In this document: one piece after another, positions 39,699 to 50,477 of the stretch
How the letters are laid out: every line of letters starts with the position of its first letter
Numbering within the stretch: the stretch's first letter is position 1
Assembly: GCA_902583265.1 (NCBI GenBank)
Contig: CACHVD010000003.1
Location: 59,544 to 123,543 of the forward strand
From: an uncultured Prochlorococcus sp.
Lineage (GTDB): Bacteria > Cyanobacteriota > Cyanobacteriia > PCC-6307 > Cyanobiaceae
Direction of reading: 5' to 3'
DNA: 64,000 nt
Notes under the pieces: generated by a model
Seen by the model: the letters and a program-made list of their open reading frames with translations, nothing else
Database searches by the model: none
Told to the model about the DNA's origin: nothing
Program-made: the position numbers and the translations under genes

Positions 39699-40821
39699 TT
39701 ATTCATTAGATTCATTAGAAGAAATATTCATACGTAATAATTCATGAATAAATGGTTCAAGTCCGCCATCTAAAACTCTATCTAACTCGTTAGTCTCCTG
39801 CATAGTCCTAAGATCTTTTACCATTTGATAGGGATGAAAAACATAATTTCTTATTTGATTGCCCCATGCAGCTTCCACAATATCACCTTTAATATCAGCG
39901 ACTTCAGCAGCTCTTTGTTCTTTAGCAATCACTAATAGTTTAGACTTTAGAAGTAACATAGCTTTTTCTTTATTTTGTAATTGAGATCTTTCTTGAGTAC
40001 ATCTTACTGAAATCCCTGAAGGCAAATGAACAATTCTCACTGCTGTTTCTACTTTATTAACATTTTGTCCTCCAGCTCCACCGGATCTACTCGTTGTAAT
40101 TTCTAAATCTTTTTCAGGTATATCAAATGAAATATTATCATCTAATTTTGGCATAACCTCCACCCCAGCAAAGCTGGTTTGTCTTTTGCCATTGGCATTA
40201 AAAGGAGAAATTCTTACTAATCTATGAGTTCCTTTTTCATGTTGCAGATAGCCATATGCATATTTTCCATCAATTTCGAACGTTACACTTTTAATACCTG
40301 CTTCTTCTCCTTGAGATAATTCATTAATGACAAGGCTCATTTGATTATTATCGGCCCATCTTGAGTACATTCTTAATAATATCTCTACCCAATCCTGCGC
40401 ATCTGTTCCACCCGCACCTGCGTTAATAGAAACTACTGCTCCTTCCTTATCGTATTCACCACATAACAATCTTTCAAATTCCCATTTATCCAAATTCTCT
40501 CTTAATTTCTTTAATCCCAGCTGCGATTCTAAAATCATTTCCTCTTCGGGTTCAAGAGAATAAAGCTCAAGAGAGGCATTAGCATCAGAAATAAAAGTTT
40601 TCCATTTATCTAACAATTCGAGTTGTGCTTTGACATCATCAAGGATTAACATTTGCTTTTTAGCTTCTTCTTGATTTTCCCAAAATTCAGGCTGAGCGGA
40701 AATTTGCTCTAACTCTTTACTTTTAGCTTTTAATCTTGGAACGTCAAAGACAATCCTGAGCATTACCCAGGCGCTCTGTTAGTTCCGAAAGATCTTTTTT
40801 GAAATCTGTAATATCTATCAA
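39699..40821 (-). CDS. prfB: peptide chain release factor 2, expressed through a programmed +1 frameshift
   Basis: RF2 reads UGA and UAA. The long ORF (to 40763) starts mid-gene: the true N-terminus comes from a short upstream frame beginning TTG at 40821 ([19 protein letters not shown]). It runs to CTT TGA C at 40749-40743, the classic slippery stop, with AGGA four bases upstream as the internal Shine-Dalgarno. After the +1 shift, D-V-P-R-L-K continues in the ORF-track frame, giving about 373 residues. The family motifs [19 protein letters not shown] (GGQ, peptidyl hydrolysis) and the RF2-type anticodon-loop region are present. Confidence 0.93.
40743..40757 (-). promoter_or_regulatory. prfB programmed +1 frameshift signal
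   Basis: On the minus strand the bases read AGGATTGTCTTTGAC. CTT TGA C is the conserved RF2 slip site, where slow decoding of UGA lets the ribosome move +1 to GAC. AGGA can pair with 16S rRNA and pushes the shift, as AGGGGG does in E. coli. The loop makes RF2 synthesis self-limiting. Confidence 0.9.
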
Positions 40822-40897
40822 AATAGAATTTAATCGTTATTTATAATCTAACAAGCACTTTTGTTTAATAGTATAAACTAAGTATTATTTTAAAAAA

Positions 40898-41152
40898 ATG
40901 TCCAAAGTTGAAATTTATACTTGGCAATATTGCCCATTCTGTATTCGAGCAAAATCACTACTCAAGAAAAAAAATGTAAATTTTACAGAATATAAAATAG
41001 ATGGCGACGAAGATGCCAGAGCATTGATGATTGAAAGAGCTGATGGTAGAAGAACATTACCACAAATATTTATAGATAATGAAGGTATCGGAGGCTGCGA
41101 TGATCTCTACGCATTAGAAAATGAAAACAAATTAGAAGCATTATTAAACTAG
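40898..41152 (+). CDS. grxC: glutaredoxin, GrxC type
   Basis: 84 residues with the dithiol active site CPFC near residue 12 ([14 protein letters not shown]), the cis-proline TLPQIFI and the glutathione-binding GGCDDLYAL. It reduces disulfides with glutathione. It is followed six bases later by glutathione synthetase, so producer and user of glutathione are cotranscribed. Confidence 0.96.
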   Translation: MSKVEIYTWQYCPFCIRAKSLLKKKNVNFTEYKIDGDEDARALMIERADGRRTLPQIFIDNEGIGGCDDLYALENENKLEALLN

Positions 41153-41157
41153 ATCTT

Positions 41158-42081
41158 ATGAAATTTCTATTCGTAATAGATCCAATTAAAAATATAAATC
41201 CCTTAAAAGATTCAACTGCTGCTTTAATGCAAGCATCATCAAAAAAAAATATTGAAATCTGGAGTTGTACTCCTCAAGACCTGGAAGCTAGAGGTGATGA
41301 AGTATGGGCATCTTCCGTAAAAGTTGAAGTAATTCCGTGGATTTCTTTCAAAGAGAATGATTGCATACCTCTCGCCGAATTTAATTGCATTTGGATGAGA
41401 AAAGATCCTCCTGTAAATGAGGCTTATTTATATGCAACCCATCTTTTAGAAGTTGCCGAAAGAAAAGGAGTAAAAGTAATTAACAAACCCTCATCGTTAA
41501 GAGCGTGGAATGAAAAGCTAGGTGCTTTAAGATACAGCCACTTAATGGCACCTACAATAGTTGCGAGTAAGGTAAAAGATCTTATTAATTTTGCAAATAT
41601 AAATAATGAAGTAGTCATAAAACCTCTTGGAGGAAAAGGTGGTCAAGGTGTTATAAGGATAAATAAAAATTCTCCAGGAATTAAATCAATCATTGAATTA
41701 ATCACTTCTCAAGAAGAATTACCCGTTATGATGCAAAAATTTATTCCTGAAGTCATAGAAGGTGATAAAAGAATAATTATCGTAAACGGCGAAGCAATTG
41801 GATCAATAAATAGGATTCCTCAAGGAGGCGATTTTAGGAGTAATTTAGCGATGGGAGGCAAGGCTGAACCCACATTATTAACAGAAAAAGAAAAAAGTAT
41901 CTGCTCAGAATTATCTCAACACTTTAAAGATGAGGGTTTATTTTTTGTAGGTATTGATGTAATAAATGGAATGCTTAGCGAGATTAATGTCACCAGTCCA
42001 ACAGGTTTAAGAGAAATAGAAAATTTATCCAATCAAAATGTTTCAGAGGAAGTTATTGAAAAATTAGTAGAAATTATCTAG
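41158..42081 (+). CDS. gshB: glutathione synthetase
   Basis: Joins glycine to gamma-glutamylcysteine with ATP. 307 residues, prokaryotic GshB/ATP-grasp: the N-terminal [10 protein letters not shown] and [20 protein letters not shown], then the ATP-grasp part with [39 protein letters not shown] and the C-terminal [21 protein letters not shown]. Its 3' end overlaps menF by eight bases tail to tail. Confidence 0.97.
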   Translation: MKFLFVIDPIKNINPLKDSTAALMQASSKKNIEIWSCTPQDLEARGDEVWASSVKVEVIPWISFKENDCIPLAEFNCIWMRKDPPVNEAYLYATHLLEVAERKGVKVINKPSSLRAWNEKLGALRYSHLMAPTIVASKVKDLINFANINNEVVIKPLGGKGGQGVIRINKNSPGIKSIIELITSQEELPVMMQKFIPEVIEGDKRIIIVNGEAIGSINRIPQGGDFRSNLAMGGKAEPTLLTEKEKSICSELSQHFKDEGLFFVGIDVINGMLSEINVTSPTGLREIENLSNQNVSEEVIEKLVEII

Positions 42082-43486
42082 GATTATTAGCGCAAAATAT
42101 CTGTTTTACTATAGATTCAAATTTTAATTTAATCTCATCTATTTCTTTCTCTAAAACGGAGCCAGAAACTATACCTGAACCTGCAGTAAATTCAATATTT
42201 TTTTCAATACATCTTGCGCCTCTTATTGCCAAAAGAAATGAAGCATTGCCTGATGAATCAACCCAACCCATTGGAGAAGCATAATTTCCTCTAGGAAAAG
42301 ACTCAAGAGTGTTTATCCAATCCAATGCTGCATTTTTTGGGTATCCACAAACAGCTGGAGATGGATGTAAGTTTTTAAGCAATTCAAAAGGACAAATATT
42401 TTCAACTTTAGAGAAAATGAGTGTTTGCAAATGAGAAATATCTCCAAATGAATTTACCTTGATATCACTTTTTTTAAAGTTTGTTATTTTTGAAACTTCT
42501 AAAGATTTAATCAAATGTTGTATTACATAATTATGTTCCTTTAAGTCTTTAGTACTTTTTAGGAGTTTCTTAAAATTTGAATTAGTAGAGATAGTTCCAG
42601 CAAGAGCCTCTAAAGTTAAATTAGGTTTAGAGAAAGAAAATAATTTTTCTGGAGATGCTCCAAACAAAATATCCTTACTATTCCTTTTCCAAACGTATCT
42701 ACATGTATTTGGTTGCTTCTTTTTAAATCTTTTTAAAATTTCTACTAAATCTAATTTATTTTTAAGTTTTATTTTAATCCTATTCGCTAAAACTATCTTT
42801 TCGAGGATATCTTTCTCTACTAATTGAATTCCTCTATTTACTACTTTTTTCATGTTTGTTTTAGAAGTTTTTAAGGAGCGTGAGAAATCATCAATAAAAG
42901 GGGAATCAAAACTAGTTTTTAAGCTAGATGATTTTATTAATTCTGAGCCAGAATTAATAACTTGATTTCTAATTGTCCATATTTCTTCAACTAATGTTCT
43001 TAATGATGATTTACCCTCAACATGACCATTGATTCTTAACCAGCAGTTCTTGCCACTTTTAGTAATTAATATTTTTGGCAAAATGGCTTCCAAACTAGGG
43101 ATATCTGATGGTAAATTCTTATTATTCAAATTTTCAGAGAAAGAAAATAAATAAATTATTTTTGAAATTGCAGAATTATGCGATTCATTAGTTAAGTTAA
43201 TTAAATTTTTAAAATTTTCAGAATTAAACTCTTTTGCTACCTCAAATCTTTTTGGGCCATCCAGAGTAACATATTTACACTTCTCGAAAGCTATATATGA
43301 AATGCCATCAGATTCCTCCCAAAAAGAAGAAAACGGATATTGATTTATTAACAATTCATAAACTTGAAATAAATCAATACAAGGAATCTCAACACAAATA
43401 CTTACTAATCCAGAATTTTCAACTTTCTCATCGAAAGAGGAAAATACATCTTTTAAAAAATCTGTTAAGTTTAAATCATTTTTCAT
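42074..43486 (-). CDS. menF: isochorismate synthase
   Basis: First committed enzyme of phylloquinone synthesis, converting chorismate to isochorismate. 470 residues with the chorismate-binding domain at the C-terminus: [14 protein letters not shown] (general base lysine region), [59 protein letters not shown] and [20 protein letters not shown]. It is divergent from menA-menC-menE, with about 100 bases between. Isochorismate rather than anthranilate synthase is supported by the men context. Confidence 0.93.
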   Translation of the reverse strand: MKNDLNLTDFLKDVFSSFDEKVENSGLVSICVEIPCIDLFQVYELLINQYPFSSFWEESDGISYIAFEKCKYVTLDGPKRFEVAKEFNSENFKNLINLTNESHNSAISKIIYLFSFSENLNNKNLPSDIPSLEAILPKILITKSGKNCWLRINGHVEGKSSLRTLVEEIWTIRNQVINSGSELIKSSSLKTSFDSPFIDDFSRSLKTSKTNMKKVVNRGIQLVEKDILEKIVLANRIKIKLKNKLDLVEILKRFKKKQPNTCRYVWKRNSKDILFGASPEKLFSFSKPNLTLEALAGTISTNSNFKKLLKSTKDLKEHNYVIQHLIKSLEVSKITNFKKSDIKVNSFGDISHLQTLIFSKVENICPFELLKNLHPSPAVCGYPKNAALDWINTLESFPRGNYASPMGWVDSSGNASFLLAIRGARCIEKNIEFTAGSGIVSGSVLEKEIDEIKLKFESIVKQIFCANNPR

Positions 43487-43586
43487 TACTTATTGAAAAT
43501 AACTAAAAATGATGCAATAAAGTAAAAAATGTAACTCAATTTATAAACTACATTCAATAATTATCTAATTTTGCGTGTTATTAAAA

Positions 43587-44504
43587 ATGGACGAATATAA
43601 AAAAAAATTATGGAAAAAAGCAATAAAATGGCCTCTTTATTCTGTTGCCATACTTCCAGTTTTAATAACAGGGGCTTACTTGCTCAATCAATATGAAGAG
43701 GTAAAAATTTATAATTTAATTTCATTTACTTTTGCTGCAATTTTGATATTACTTTGGGAAAATCTAACTAATGATTTATACGACGCAGAAACAGGAATCG
43801 ATGAATTTAAATTCCATTCAATTGTAAATCTTGTAAAAAATAAAAAAATAATTTCATTTATTGCATATACATCGTTAGTTATTGGTTTATTAATAATTTT
43901 AATTATTTCAGTATCAACAAGTATAAACATTTTTATTTTAGTGGCAGCTTGCTGCTTCTTAGGATATTTATATCAAGGTCCTCCTTTTAGATTGGGCTAT
44001 CAAGGTTTAGGAGAACCATTATGCTGGCTTGCATTTGGACCTTTTGCGTACTCTGCAGTCTTAATTGCGTTAAATCCGTCTAATATTTACTTTGAAGATA
44101 TTCCATGGAAAGTTTCTTTATTACTTGGTTCAGGACCTTCCTTGGCAACAACTCTTGTATTATTTTGTTCTCATTTTCATCAAATTTCTGAAGATAAAAA
44201 GCATGGGAAAAATTCACCTTTAGTTCGCTTAGGGGCAAAAAAAGGTTCTCAATTTGTGCCTTGGATAATTTTTACAATATATATTTTTCAACTTTTCACA
44301 ATAGTTTATAGATTTATTCCAGTGTTTTGCATCCTTTATTTGCTTAGTTTCCCTCAAGCAATAAGACTTATAAATTTATTAAAATCTTCGTATGCAAAAC
44401 CTTCTGCAATAAAAAATTGCAAATTCGTCGCAATAAAATTTCAAACTCTTAATGGAATTGGTTTAATCACAGGATTAATATTTAATTACTTGCTAAATAA
44501 ATGA
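43587..44504 (+). CDS. menA: DHNA phytyltransferase (1,4-dihydroxy-2-naphthoate prenyltransferase)
   Basis: UbiA-family membrane enzyme that attaches the phytyl tail to make phylloquinone, the A1 cofactor of photosystem I. About eight hydrophobic segments. The first Asp-rich motif is NDLYDAETGID (residues about 61-71) and the second region GKNSPLVRLGAKKG. The ORF track starts at GTG 43575, but ATG 43587 (MDEYKKKLWKKAI) is more likely, giving 305 residues. The stop overlaps the menC ATG. Confidence 0.93.
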   Translation: MDEYKKKLWKKAIKWPLYSVAILPVLITGAYLLNQYEEVKIYNLISFTFAAILILLWENLTNDLYDAETGIDEFKFHSIVNLVKNKKIISFIAYTSLVIGLLIILIISVSTSINIFILVAACCFLGYLYQGPPFRLGYQGLGEPLCWLAFGPFAYSAVLIALNPSNIYFEDIPWKVSLLLGSGPSLATTLVLFCSHFHQISEDKKHGKNSPLVRLGAKKGSQFVPWIIFTIYIFQLFTIVYRFIPVFCILYLLSFPQAIRLINLLKSSYAKPSAIKNCKFVAIKFQTLNGIGLITGLIFNYLLNK

Positions 44505-45466
44505 ACTTAATATTTCAAAAAAAATCTTATAGCTTTAAGTTATCGGCCAAAGTAGAAAATTCTAAAACCAATTACCATACAAAATCGGGTTGGATAATTA
44601 AATTAATAAGTAATGATAAAAAAGTAGGGTTTGGAGAAGTTTCACCGCTACATAAAAAAGACTTAAAAAAGTGTGCAAAACAACTAGATATGATCCCTGA
44701 GTATATAGAGGAATTTAATTTATCTGAGCATATAAATATTTTTCACCCATGCATTCAATCTGCAATAAATTCTGCATTAGCTGAGATCAATGGAAAAATA
44801 ATTTTTAAAGAAAACTACTACTTTGATGAAATTGGTAAAACCGCCATATTGTTAAATCATGAAAATGTAGTTTCAGATCTAAATGATATTAAAAAAAGAC
44901 ATTGTGATATTGGAAAATCATTAACCTTAAAATGGAAAGTAGCACTAAAAAATAACCATGAGGAAGAAGCAAAATTAGAAGAAATTTTAAGCAAAATTGG
45001 TAATAATATTAAGTTAAGAATAGATGCTAATGGTTCTTGGGGAAGAGACATAGCTAATAGATGGGCTGATATTTTGAAAGATAATAAAAATATAGATTGG
45101 TTAGAACAACCTCTCTGTGTTGATGATATTGATGGACTGACAGAACTAAACAAAAAAATTCCAATAGCTTTAGACGAATCACTTTTAAAATTTCCAACTT
45201 TGATTGATGAGTGGAAGGGTTGGCAAATTAGAAGGCCTTCTCAAGAAAATAATCCAGTTAAGCTTTTAAGAGAATTAGAAAATAAAAAAGCTTTAATATC
45301 TATAAGTACCTCATTTGAAACTGGAATAGGAAAGAGATGGCTCCATCATTTATCTTCTCTACAATTACAAGGACCAACGCCAAAAGTTCCTGGTTTAGCA
45401 ATGAATATATTCCCTAATTCGTTTCTATTTTTAAATGAAGCAAAAAAGATATGGGATCAACTATGA
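44501..45466 (+). CDS. menC: o-succinylbenzoate synthase
   Basis: Enolase-superfamily dehydratase making o-succinylbenzoate. 321 residues. The KxK motif is LKWKVAL (K144, K146), and the metal ligands are D175 (RIDANGSW), E202 (WLEQPL) and D225 (ALDESL). The second catalytic lysine, usually in IKPxxxG, reads IRRPSQENNP, so arginine (R244/R245) appears to replace it. It is coupled by ATGA overlaps to menA before and menE after. Confidence 0.9.
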   Translation: MNLIFQKKSYSFKLSAKVENSKTNYHTKSGWIIKLISNDKKVGFGEVSPLHKKDLKKCAKQLDMIPEYIEEFNLSEHINIFHPCIQSAINSALAEINGKIIFKENYYFDEIGKTAILLNHENVVSDLNDIKKRHCDIGKSLTLKWKVALKNNHEEEAKLEEILSKIGNNIKLRIDANGSWGRDIANRWADILKDNKNIDWLEQPLCVDDIDGLTELNKKIPIALDESLLKFPTLIDEWKGWQIRRPSQENNPVKLLRELENKKALISISTSFETGIGKRWLHHLSSLQLQGPTPKVPGLAMNIFPNSFLFLNEAKKIWDQL

Positions 45467-46665
45467 AAAATAAAATTCATACTATTGAAGTTGAAAATAA
45501 CGAAACTCAATCTGTAGAAAAAATTATTGAAAAAATTAAAGAGAATAAAATTATTTATGTAAAAAACAAATTTTATGAAGACAAAGATTTATTAGATTCA
45601 ATTACTGAAAATGGGCCAGCAATTATCTTAAACAGTAGTGGGAGTTCTGGAAAACCGAGACAATGTTTTCACCATTTAAATAATCTTAAATTATCTGCAA
45701 CTACATCAGGTCAATGGCTAATAGAGCAAGGATTTGAATTACAAAACTGCTTAATTTTCAATACTTTACCCCTGAACCATATAAGTGGATTAATGCCAAT
45801 TTTTAGAAGTCAAACTTGGGGATGTGATTGTATTAATATTTCTCCGAATTTGATAAAAAAAACTCGAGAACTTTTACTTTTCACAATTAAATTTAAAAAA
45901 AACCAAAAACACTTGATAACTTCATTAGTACCTACCCAATTACAAAGACTTTTAGCTCAAAAAGATGGAATTAGTTGGCTAAAAATTTTTGATCTAATTT
46001 GGGTAGGTGGAGCTTCAATTTCAGACCAAACTGCAGAACAATGTATAAAAGAAAAAATAAAATTAGCACCTTGTTACGGCTCAACTGAAACAGCAGCAAT
46101 GGTTACGAGTTTAAAACCAAAAGAATTCTTAATGGGTTTTAAAAATGTTGGAGAAATACTACCTGATACAAAAATAAGAATTAACGCACAAGGATTAATC
46201 GAAATAAAATCAGCCAGAATTGGAATCGAAATAATAGATTCTTTAAAAACTGAAAATTTCAAAAATAAAAATGGGTGGTGGCAAACAAGTGATTTAGGTG
46301 AAATTAAGCAAATCAATAATTCTTACTATTTAAAATTTGTTGGAAGAAGTGATAATGCCTTTAATTCAGGAGGAGAAGTTGTTTTCCCTGAAGTAATTGA
46401 ATCTAGATTAAATGATTTCATTATGAAAGAAAATATCCCAATTAATAAATTCAATATTTCGAAAGTATCTAACAAATTATGGGGAAATAAAATTAAAGTA
46501 ATAGTTGAATTTAGAGAACTTACAAATGATAAAAATATTGAAATTTCTTTAAATTTATTAAAAAATTTTTCTCAAAGTTGGCCTAAACATGAAAAGCCTG
46601 AAAAGTGGATTGTTAAAAACAAAAATAGCATTACAGAAAAAATAAACTATAAATTTAAAAAATAA
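45463..46665 (+). CDS. menE: o-succinylbenzoate-CoA ligase
   Basis: Adenylate-forming enzyme that activates o-succinylbenzoate with CoA. 400 residues from ATG 45463, which overlaps the menC stop as ATGA; the ORF track's ATG four codons upstream is also possible. Motifs: P-loop LNSSGSSGKPR, NTLPLNHISG, CYGSTETAAMVT, WWQTSDLGEI and FVGRSDNAFNSGGE. The A8-type C-terminal lysine lies in SITEKINYKFKK. The length suits a short MenE. Confidence 0.93.
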   Translation: MKNKIHTIEVENNETQSVEKIIEKIKENKIIYVKNKFYEDKDLLDSITENGPAIILNSSGSSGKPRQCFHHLNNLKLSATTSGQWLIEQGFELQNCLIFNTLPLNHISGLMPIFRSQTWGCDCINISPNLIKKTRELLLFTIKFKKNQKHLITSLVPTQLQRLLAQKDGISWLKIFDLIWVGGASISDQTAEQCIKEKIKLAPCYGSTETAAMVTSLKPKEFLMGFKNVGEILPDTKIRINAQGLIEIKSARIGIEIIDSLKTENFKNKNGWWQTSDLGEIKQINNSYYLKFVGRSDNAFNSGGEVVFPEVIESRLNDFIMKENIPINKFNISKVSNKLWGNKIKVIVEFRELTNDKNIEISLNLLKNFSQSWPKHEKPEKWIVKNKNSITEKINYKFKK

Positions 46666-46668
46666 TAA

Positions 46669-47121
<453 letters not shown>

Positions 47122-47130
47122 TTAAAGAAA

Positions 47131-48318
47131 TTATCTATCAACAGATCCCATAATGACATCTATTGAACCAAGGATTGCCATAATATCAGCGATTTTGGCA
47201 CCTTTAAGAATATGAGGTAATATTTGCAGATTATTTAAATCAGCTGCTCTGATTTTAAATCTCCATGGGGTAACTTCATTATTTCCTTGAATAAATACAC
47301 CTATTTCTCCTTTGCCGGACTCTAATCTTGTATATAATTCTCCGTTAGGAATTTTAAAAGTTGGAGCAACCTTCTTAGCTACATATTGATAGTCGATACC
47401 AAATATTTCACTTTTCTTATCTTCAGTCGCCATTCTTTGAGCTTCTAAATTTTCTGTTGGACCTCCTGGAATCATTTTGCAGGCTTGGCGAATGATGCTT
47501 AGTGATTGTCTCATCTCCTCAACTCTTACTCGATATCTCGCATAACAATCTCCTTCTTTTTCCGAAGCAATCTGCCAATCAAAATCGTCATAACATTCAT
47601 AATTATCGACTTTCCTTAAATCCCAGGAAACTCCAGAAGCTCTAAGCATTGGCCCAGACAAAGACCAATTAATTGCCTGGTCTCTTTGTATTGTTCCAAG
47701 ACCTTCAATTCTTTTTCTAAAAATTGGATTATTTGTAATTAATTTTTCGTATTCATCTATCTTAGGACCAAACCAATCGCAAAAGTCTATACATTTTTCT
47801 AACCATCCGTATGGGAGATCACATGCGACACCTCCTATCCTAAAGAAATTATTATTTATTAGCCTTTGTCCAGTAGCAGCTTCCCAGAGATCATAGATCA
47901 TCTCTCTTTCTCTAAAAATATAGAAAAATGGAGTTTGAGCCCCTACGTCTGCTAAAAAGGGACCAAGCCATAAAAGATGATTGGCAATACGATTAAGTTC
48001 GAGCATAAGAACTCTGATATAACTAGCTCTTTTGGGAACAGGAATATTAGCTAATCTTTCAGGAGCATTTACTACAATAGCTTCATAGAACATTCCTGCT
48101 GCGTAATCCATTCTGCTTACATAAGGGACATACATTACATTTGTTCTATTTTCAGCTATCTTTTCCATTCCTCTATGTAAATATCCAATTACTGGCTCAC
48201 AATCAATGACATTCTCACCATCAAGAGTTACAACTAACCTTAAAACCCCATGCATTGAAGGATGGTGAGGGCCAAAATTGACCACCATTGGTTCTGTTCT
48301 AGTCTCTAGCTGAGCCAT
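47131..48318 (-). CDS. ndhH: NAD(P)H-quinone oxidoreductase subunit H (NDH-1 49 kDa)
   Basis: 395 residues, full length. Conserved blocks include [16 protein letters not shown] at the N-terminus, [46 protein letters not shown] and the C-terminal [14 protein letters not shown]. Part of the peripheral arm of the thylakoid NDH-1 complex for cyclic electron flow, respiration and CO2 uptake. The start is ATG. Only 38 bases separate it from divergent rsmH. Confidence 0.99.
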   Translation of the reverse strand: MAQLETRTEPMVVNFGPHHPSMHGVLRLVVTLDGENVIDCEPVIGYLHRGMEKIAENRTNVMYVPYVSRMDYAAGMFYEAIVVNAPERLANIPVPKRASYIRVLMLELNRIANHLLWLGPFLADVGAQTPFFYIFREREMIYDLWEAATGQRLINNNFFRIGGVACDLPYGWLEKCIDFCDWFGPKIDEYEKLITNNPIFRKRIEGLGTIQRDQAINWSLSGPMLRASGVSWDLRKVDNYECYDDFDWQIASEKEGDCYARYRVRVEEMRQSLSIIRQACKMIPGGPTENLEAQRMATEDKKSEIFGIDYQYVAKKVAPTFKIPNGELYTRLESGKGEIGVFIQGNNEVTPWRFKIRAADLNNLQILPHILKGAKIADIMAILGSIDVIMGSVDR

Positions 48319-48356
48319 TCGAAATTTAACTTCTAAACAAATCTTAGTCGAAAGTT

Positions 48357-49259
48357 ATGCAAACTGACCTATCTGATTCATCTTTTTTCAATCATCAATC
48401 AGTTATGACAGATGAGATTATGGCCTCGTTAGAGCATTACCCACTTATACATAACAATCAACTGAAGGGAATAGACGCAACTTTAGGAGGAGGCGGGCAC
48501 TCTTATCATTTATTGAGAAAATATTCGGATTTGAATATAATTGCACTTGATCAAGATCCATTCGCAAGACAATCAGCATTAAAAAAACTTGATGAGTTTA
48601 AAAGTAGGATTGATATAAGGGCTTCAAATTTTGCGGATTTTGTACCAAAAGAAAAAGTTTCTTTTGTGATTGCAGATCTTGGAGTAAATAGTAACCAACT
48701 TGATGACCCTAAAAGAGGATTTAGTTTCCAAAAAGATGGTCCGCTTGATATGCGCATGAATCCTTTGCTTGATGTTGATGCAGAGAAATTAATTGAGGTT
48801 TTAAATGAAAAAGATCTAGCTAACCTAATCTATAAATATGGAGATGAGAGATTATCAAGAAAGATTGCTAGGAAAATAAAATTGGATTTAAAGGAAAATG
48901 GAAAATATTCTGGGACAAAAGAGTTAGCTTACTCTATTGCAGGCTGCTTCCCACCAAAACAAAGATATAAAAAAATACATCCAGCAACAAGAACATTTCA
49001 AGCACTAAGAATTGCTGTTAATAAAGAAATTGAAGTATTAGAAAAATTTTTGCAAGTTGTACCTGAATGGCTTTTGCCAGGGGGTATTATTTCTGTTATT
49101 AGTTTTCATTCTCTTGAGGATAGGTTAGTTAAAAGTTGTTTTAAGAATGATCAAAGACTAAAAAACCTGACAAAAAAGCCAATAACTCCTTCCGAACAAG
49201 AAGTCGAACTTAATAAAAGAGCTAGAAGTGGAAAATTAAGAATTGCGCAATTAAATTAA
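48357..49259 (+). CDS. rsmH: 16S rRNA (cytosine-1402-N4)-methyltransferase RsmH
   Basis: 300 residues. SAM-binding motif GIDATLGGGGHSYHLL near residue 38, IIALDQDPFA, VIADLGVNSNQLDDPKRGFSFQKDGPLDMRMN (catalytic region) and PGGIISVISFHSLEDRLVK at the C-terminus. It methylates C1402 in the 30S decoding centre. The conserved FNHQSVMTDEI block near the start supports ATG 48357. Confidence 0.97.
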   Translation: MQTDLSDSSFFNHQSVMTDEIMASLEHYPLIHNNQLKGIDATLGGGGHSYHLLRKYSDLNIIALDQDPFARQSALKKLDEFKSRIDIRASNFADFVPKEKVSFVIADLGVNSNQLDDPKRGFSFQKDGPLDMRMNPLLDVDAEKLIEVLNEKDLANLIYKYGDERLSRKIARKIKLDLKENGKYSGTKELAYSIAGCFPPKQRYKKIHPATRTFQALRIAVNKEIEVLEKFLQVVPEWLLPGGIISVISFHSLEDRLVKSCFKNDQRLKNLTKKPITPSEQEVELNKRARSGKLRIAQLN

Positions 49260-49272
49260 AAGCCTATAATTT

Positions 49273-50418
49273 CTATCGTAATGATCTGATTGTATTTGTA
49301 AGAATATGAATTGCTTGTTTTATATCTTTTGAGTTAGTACTTAATCCAATACTTAACCTTATTGAAGATTCTGCTTCTTTAAGAGATCTTCCTAAGGCTA
49401 GTAAAACATGAGATGGTTCACCACTACTACATGCAGATCCAGTTGAACAAATTATTTTAGATTTTAAAAGTTTATGAAACTTTGCTCCGTTTAAATCCAA
49501 TACAGTCAAATTTAAATTGTGAGGTAATCTTTTTTCTATGGAGCCATTAATTAATAAACCAGAATTATTTTTTAACAACCCCTCTAAAAGGTTATTTCTA
49601 TAAAAAAGTAATTTCTCAGCATTATTTTTTTGATTAAGAACTGCTATCTCTATTGCTTTAGCAAAGCCAACTACTAAAGGAAGAGGTAATGTGCCAGACC
49701 TAAGACCATATTCCTGACCTCCTCCAACAATTAAAGGCTCAAGATTAATTTCTTCATCAATCAAAAGAAGTCCTATCCCTTTAGGGCCGTATATTTTGTG
49801 TGAACTCATCGTTATCATGTTTACATCTGATAAAAGATTGTCTAAAGCCATATAACCTAAACATTGTGCAAAATCAGAGTGAAATGTTATTCCTCTTGAT
49901 TTACATATCTTTGAAATATTTTCTATCGGCTGAATAACTCCTATTTCGTTATTTGCCAACATGACACTAACCAGAAATGTATCTTCTCTTATTTTTTTTT
50001 TGAATTGTTCTTCTAAAATTAAGCCATCTTTCTCAGGATTAATTTCTGTAACCATAAATCCCTCTTTTTTTAGTTGGTTTAAGGGCTCCAAAACAGCTTT
50101 ATGCTCCGTTTTTAAGGTAATAATATGTCCATAATTTCCTGTTTTTTTATAGAAATTTCTAGCAAAACCTAATAAGGCTAAGTTATTAGATTCAGTTGCC
50201 CCACTTGTAAAAATAACTTTTTTATTCTTAAGAAATAAACTTTGTTCTATTTTTTCTCTTGAGGCTTCCAATATAGCGCTTGCGTTAATCCCTGCCAAAT
50301 TAGATTTATTTGCAGGGTTAGAAAATATCTCACTCCAAAAAGGTTTCATAGAATCAACGACATCTTTAGAGCAAGGAGTCGAAGATTGATAGTCTAGTAG
50401 TATGGGAGTTGATAGCAT
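49273..50418 (-). CDS. iscS: cysteine desulfurase, NifS/IscS family
   Basis: PLP enzyme that takes sulfur from cysteine for Fe-S clusters, thiamine and tRNA. 381 residues: LLDYQSSTPCSKDVVDSM at the start, FTSGATESNNLALLGF, HSDFAQCLGYM, SSHKIYGPKGIGLLL with the PLP lysine, GLRSGTLPLPLVVGFA, and the catalytic-cysteine loop STGSACSSGEPSHVLLALG. The N-terminus and loop fit group I (IscS/NifS). No isc scaffold gene lies beside it, as is usual in cyanobacteria, which use SUF. Confidence 0.93.
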   Translation of the reverse strand: MLSTPILLDYQSSTPCSKDVVDSMKPFWSEIFSNPANKSNLAGINASAILEASREKIEQSLFLKNKKVIFTSGATESNNLALLGFARNFYKKTGNYGHIITLKTEHKAVLEPLNQLKKEGFMVTEINPEKDGLILEEQFKKKIREDTFLVSVMLANNEIGVIQPIENISKICKSRGITFHSDFAQCLGYMALDNLLSDVNMITMSSHKIYGPKGIGLLLIDEEINLEPLIVGGGQEYGLRSGTLPLPLVVGFAKAIEIAVLNQKNNAEKLLFYRNNLLEGLLKNNSGLLINGSIEKRLPHNLNLTVLDLNGAKFHKLLKSKIICSTGSACSSGEPSHVLLALGRSLKEAESSIRLSIGLSTNSKDIKQAIHILTNTIRSLR

Positions 50419-50477
50419 TATGTTTAGTATATAAAATTCTGTTTATTACTAGAAAATCAAATTAAAGAATTAAAAAA

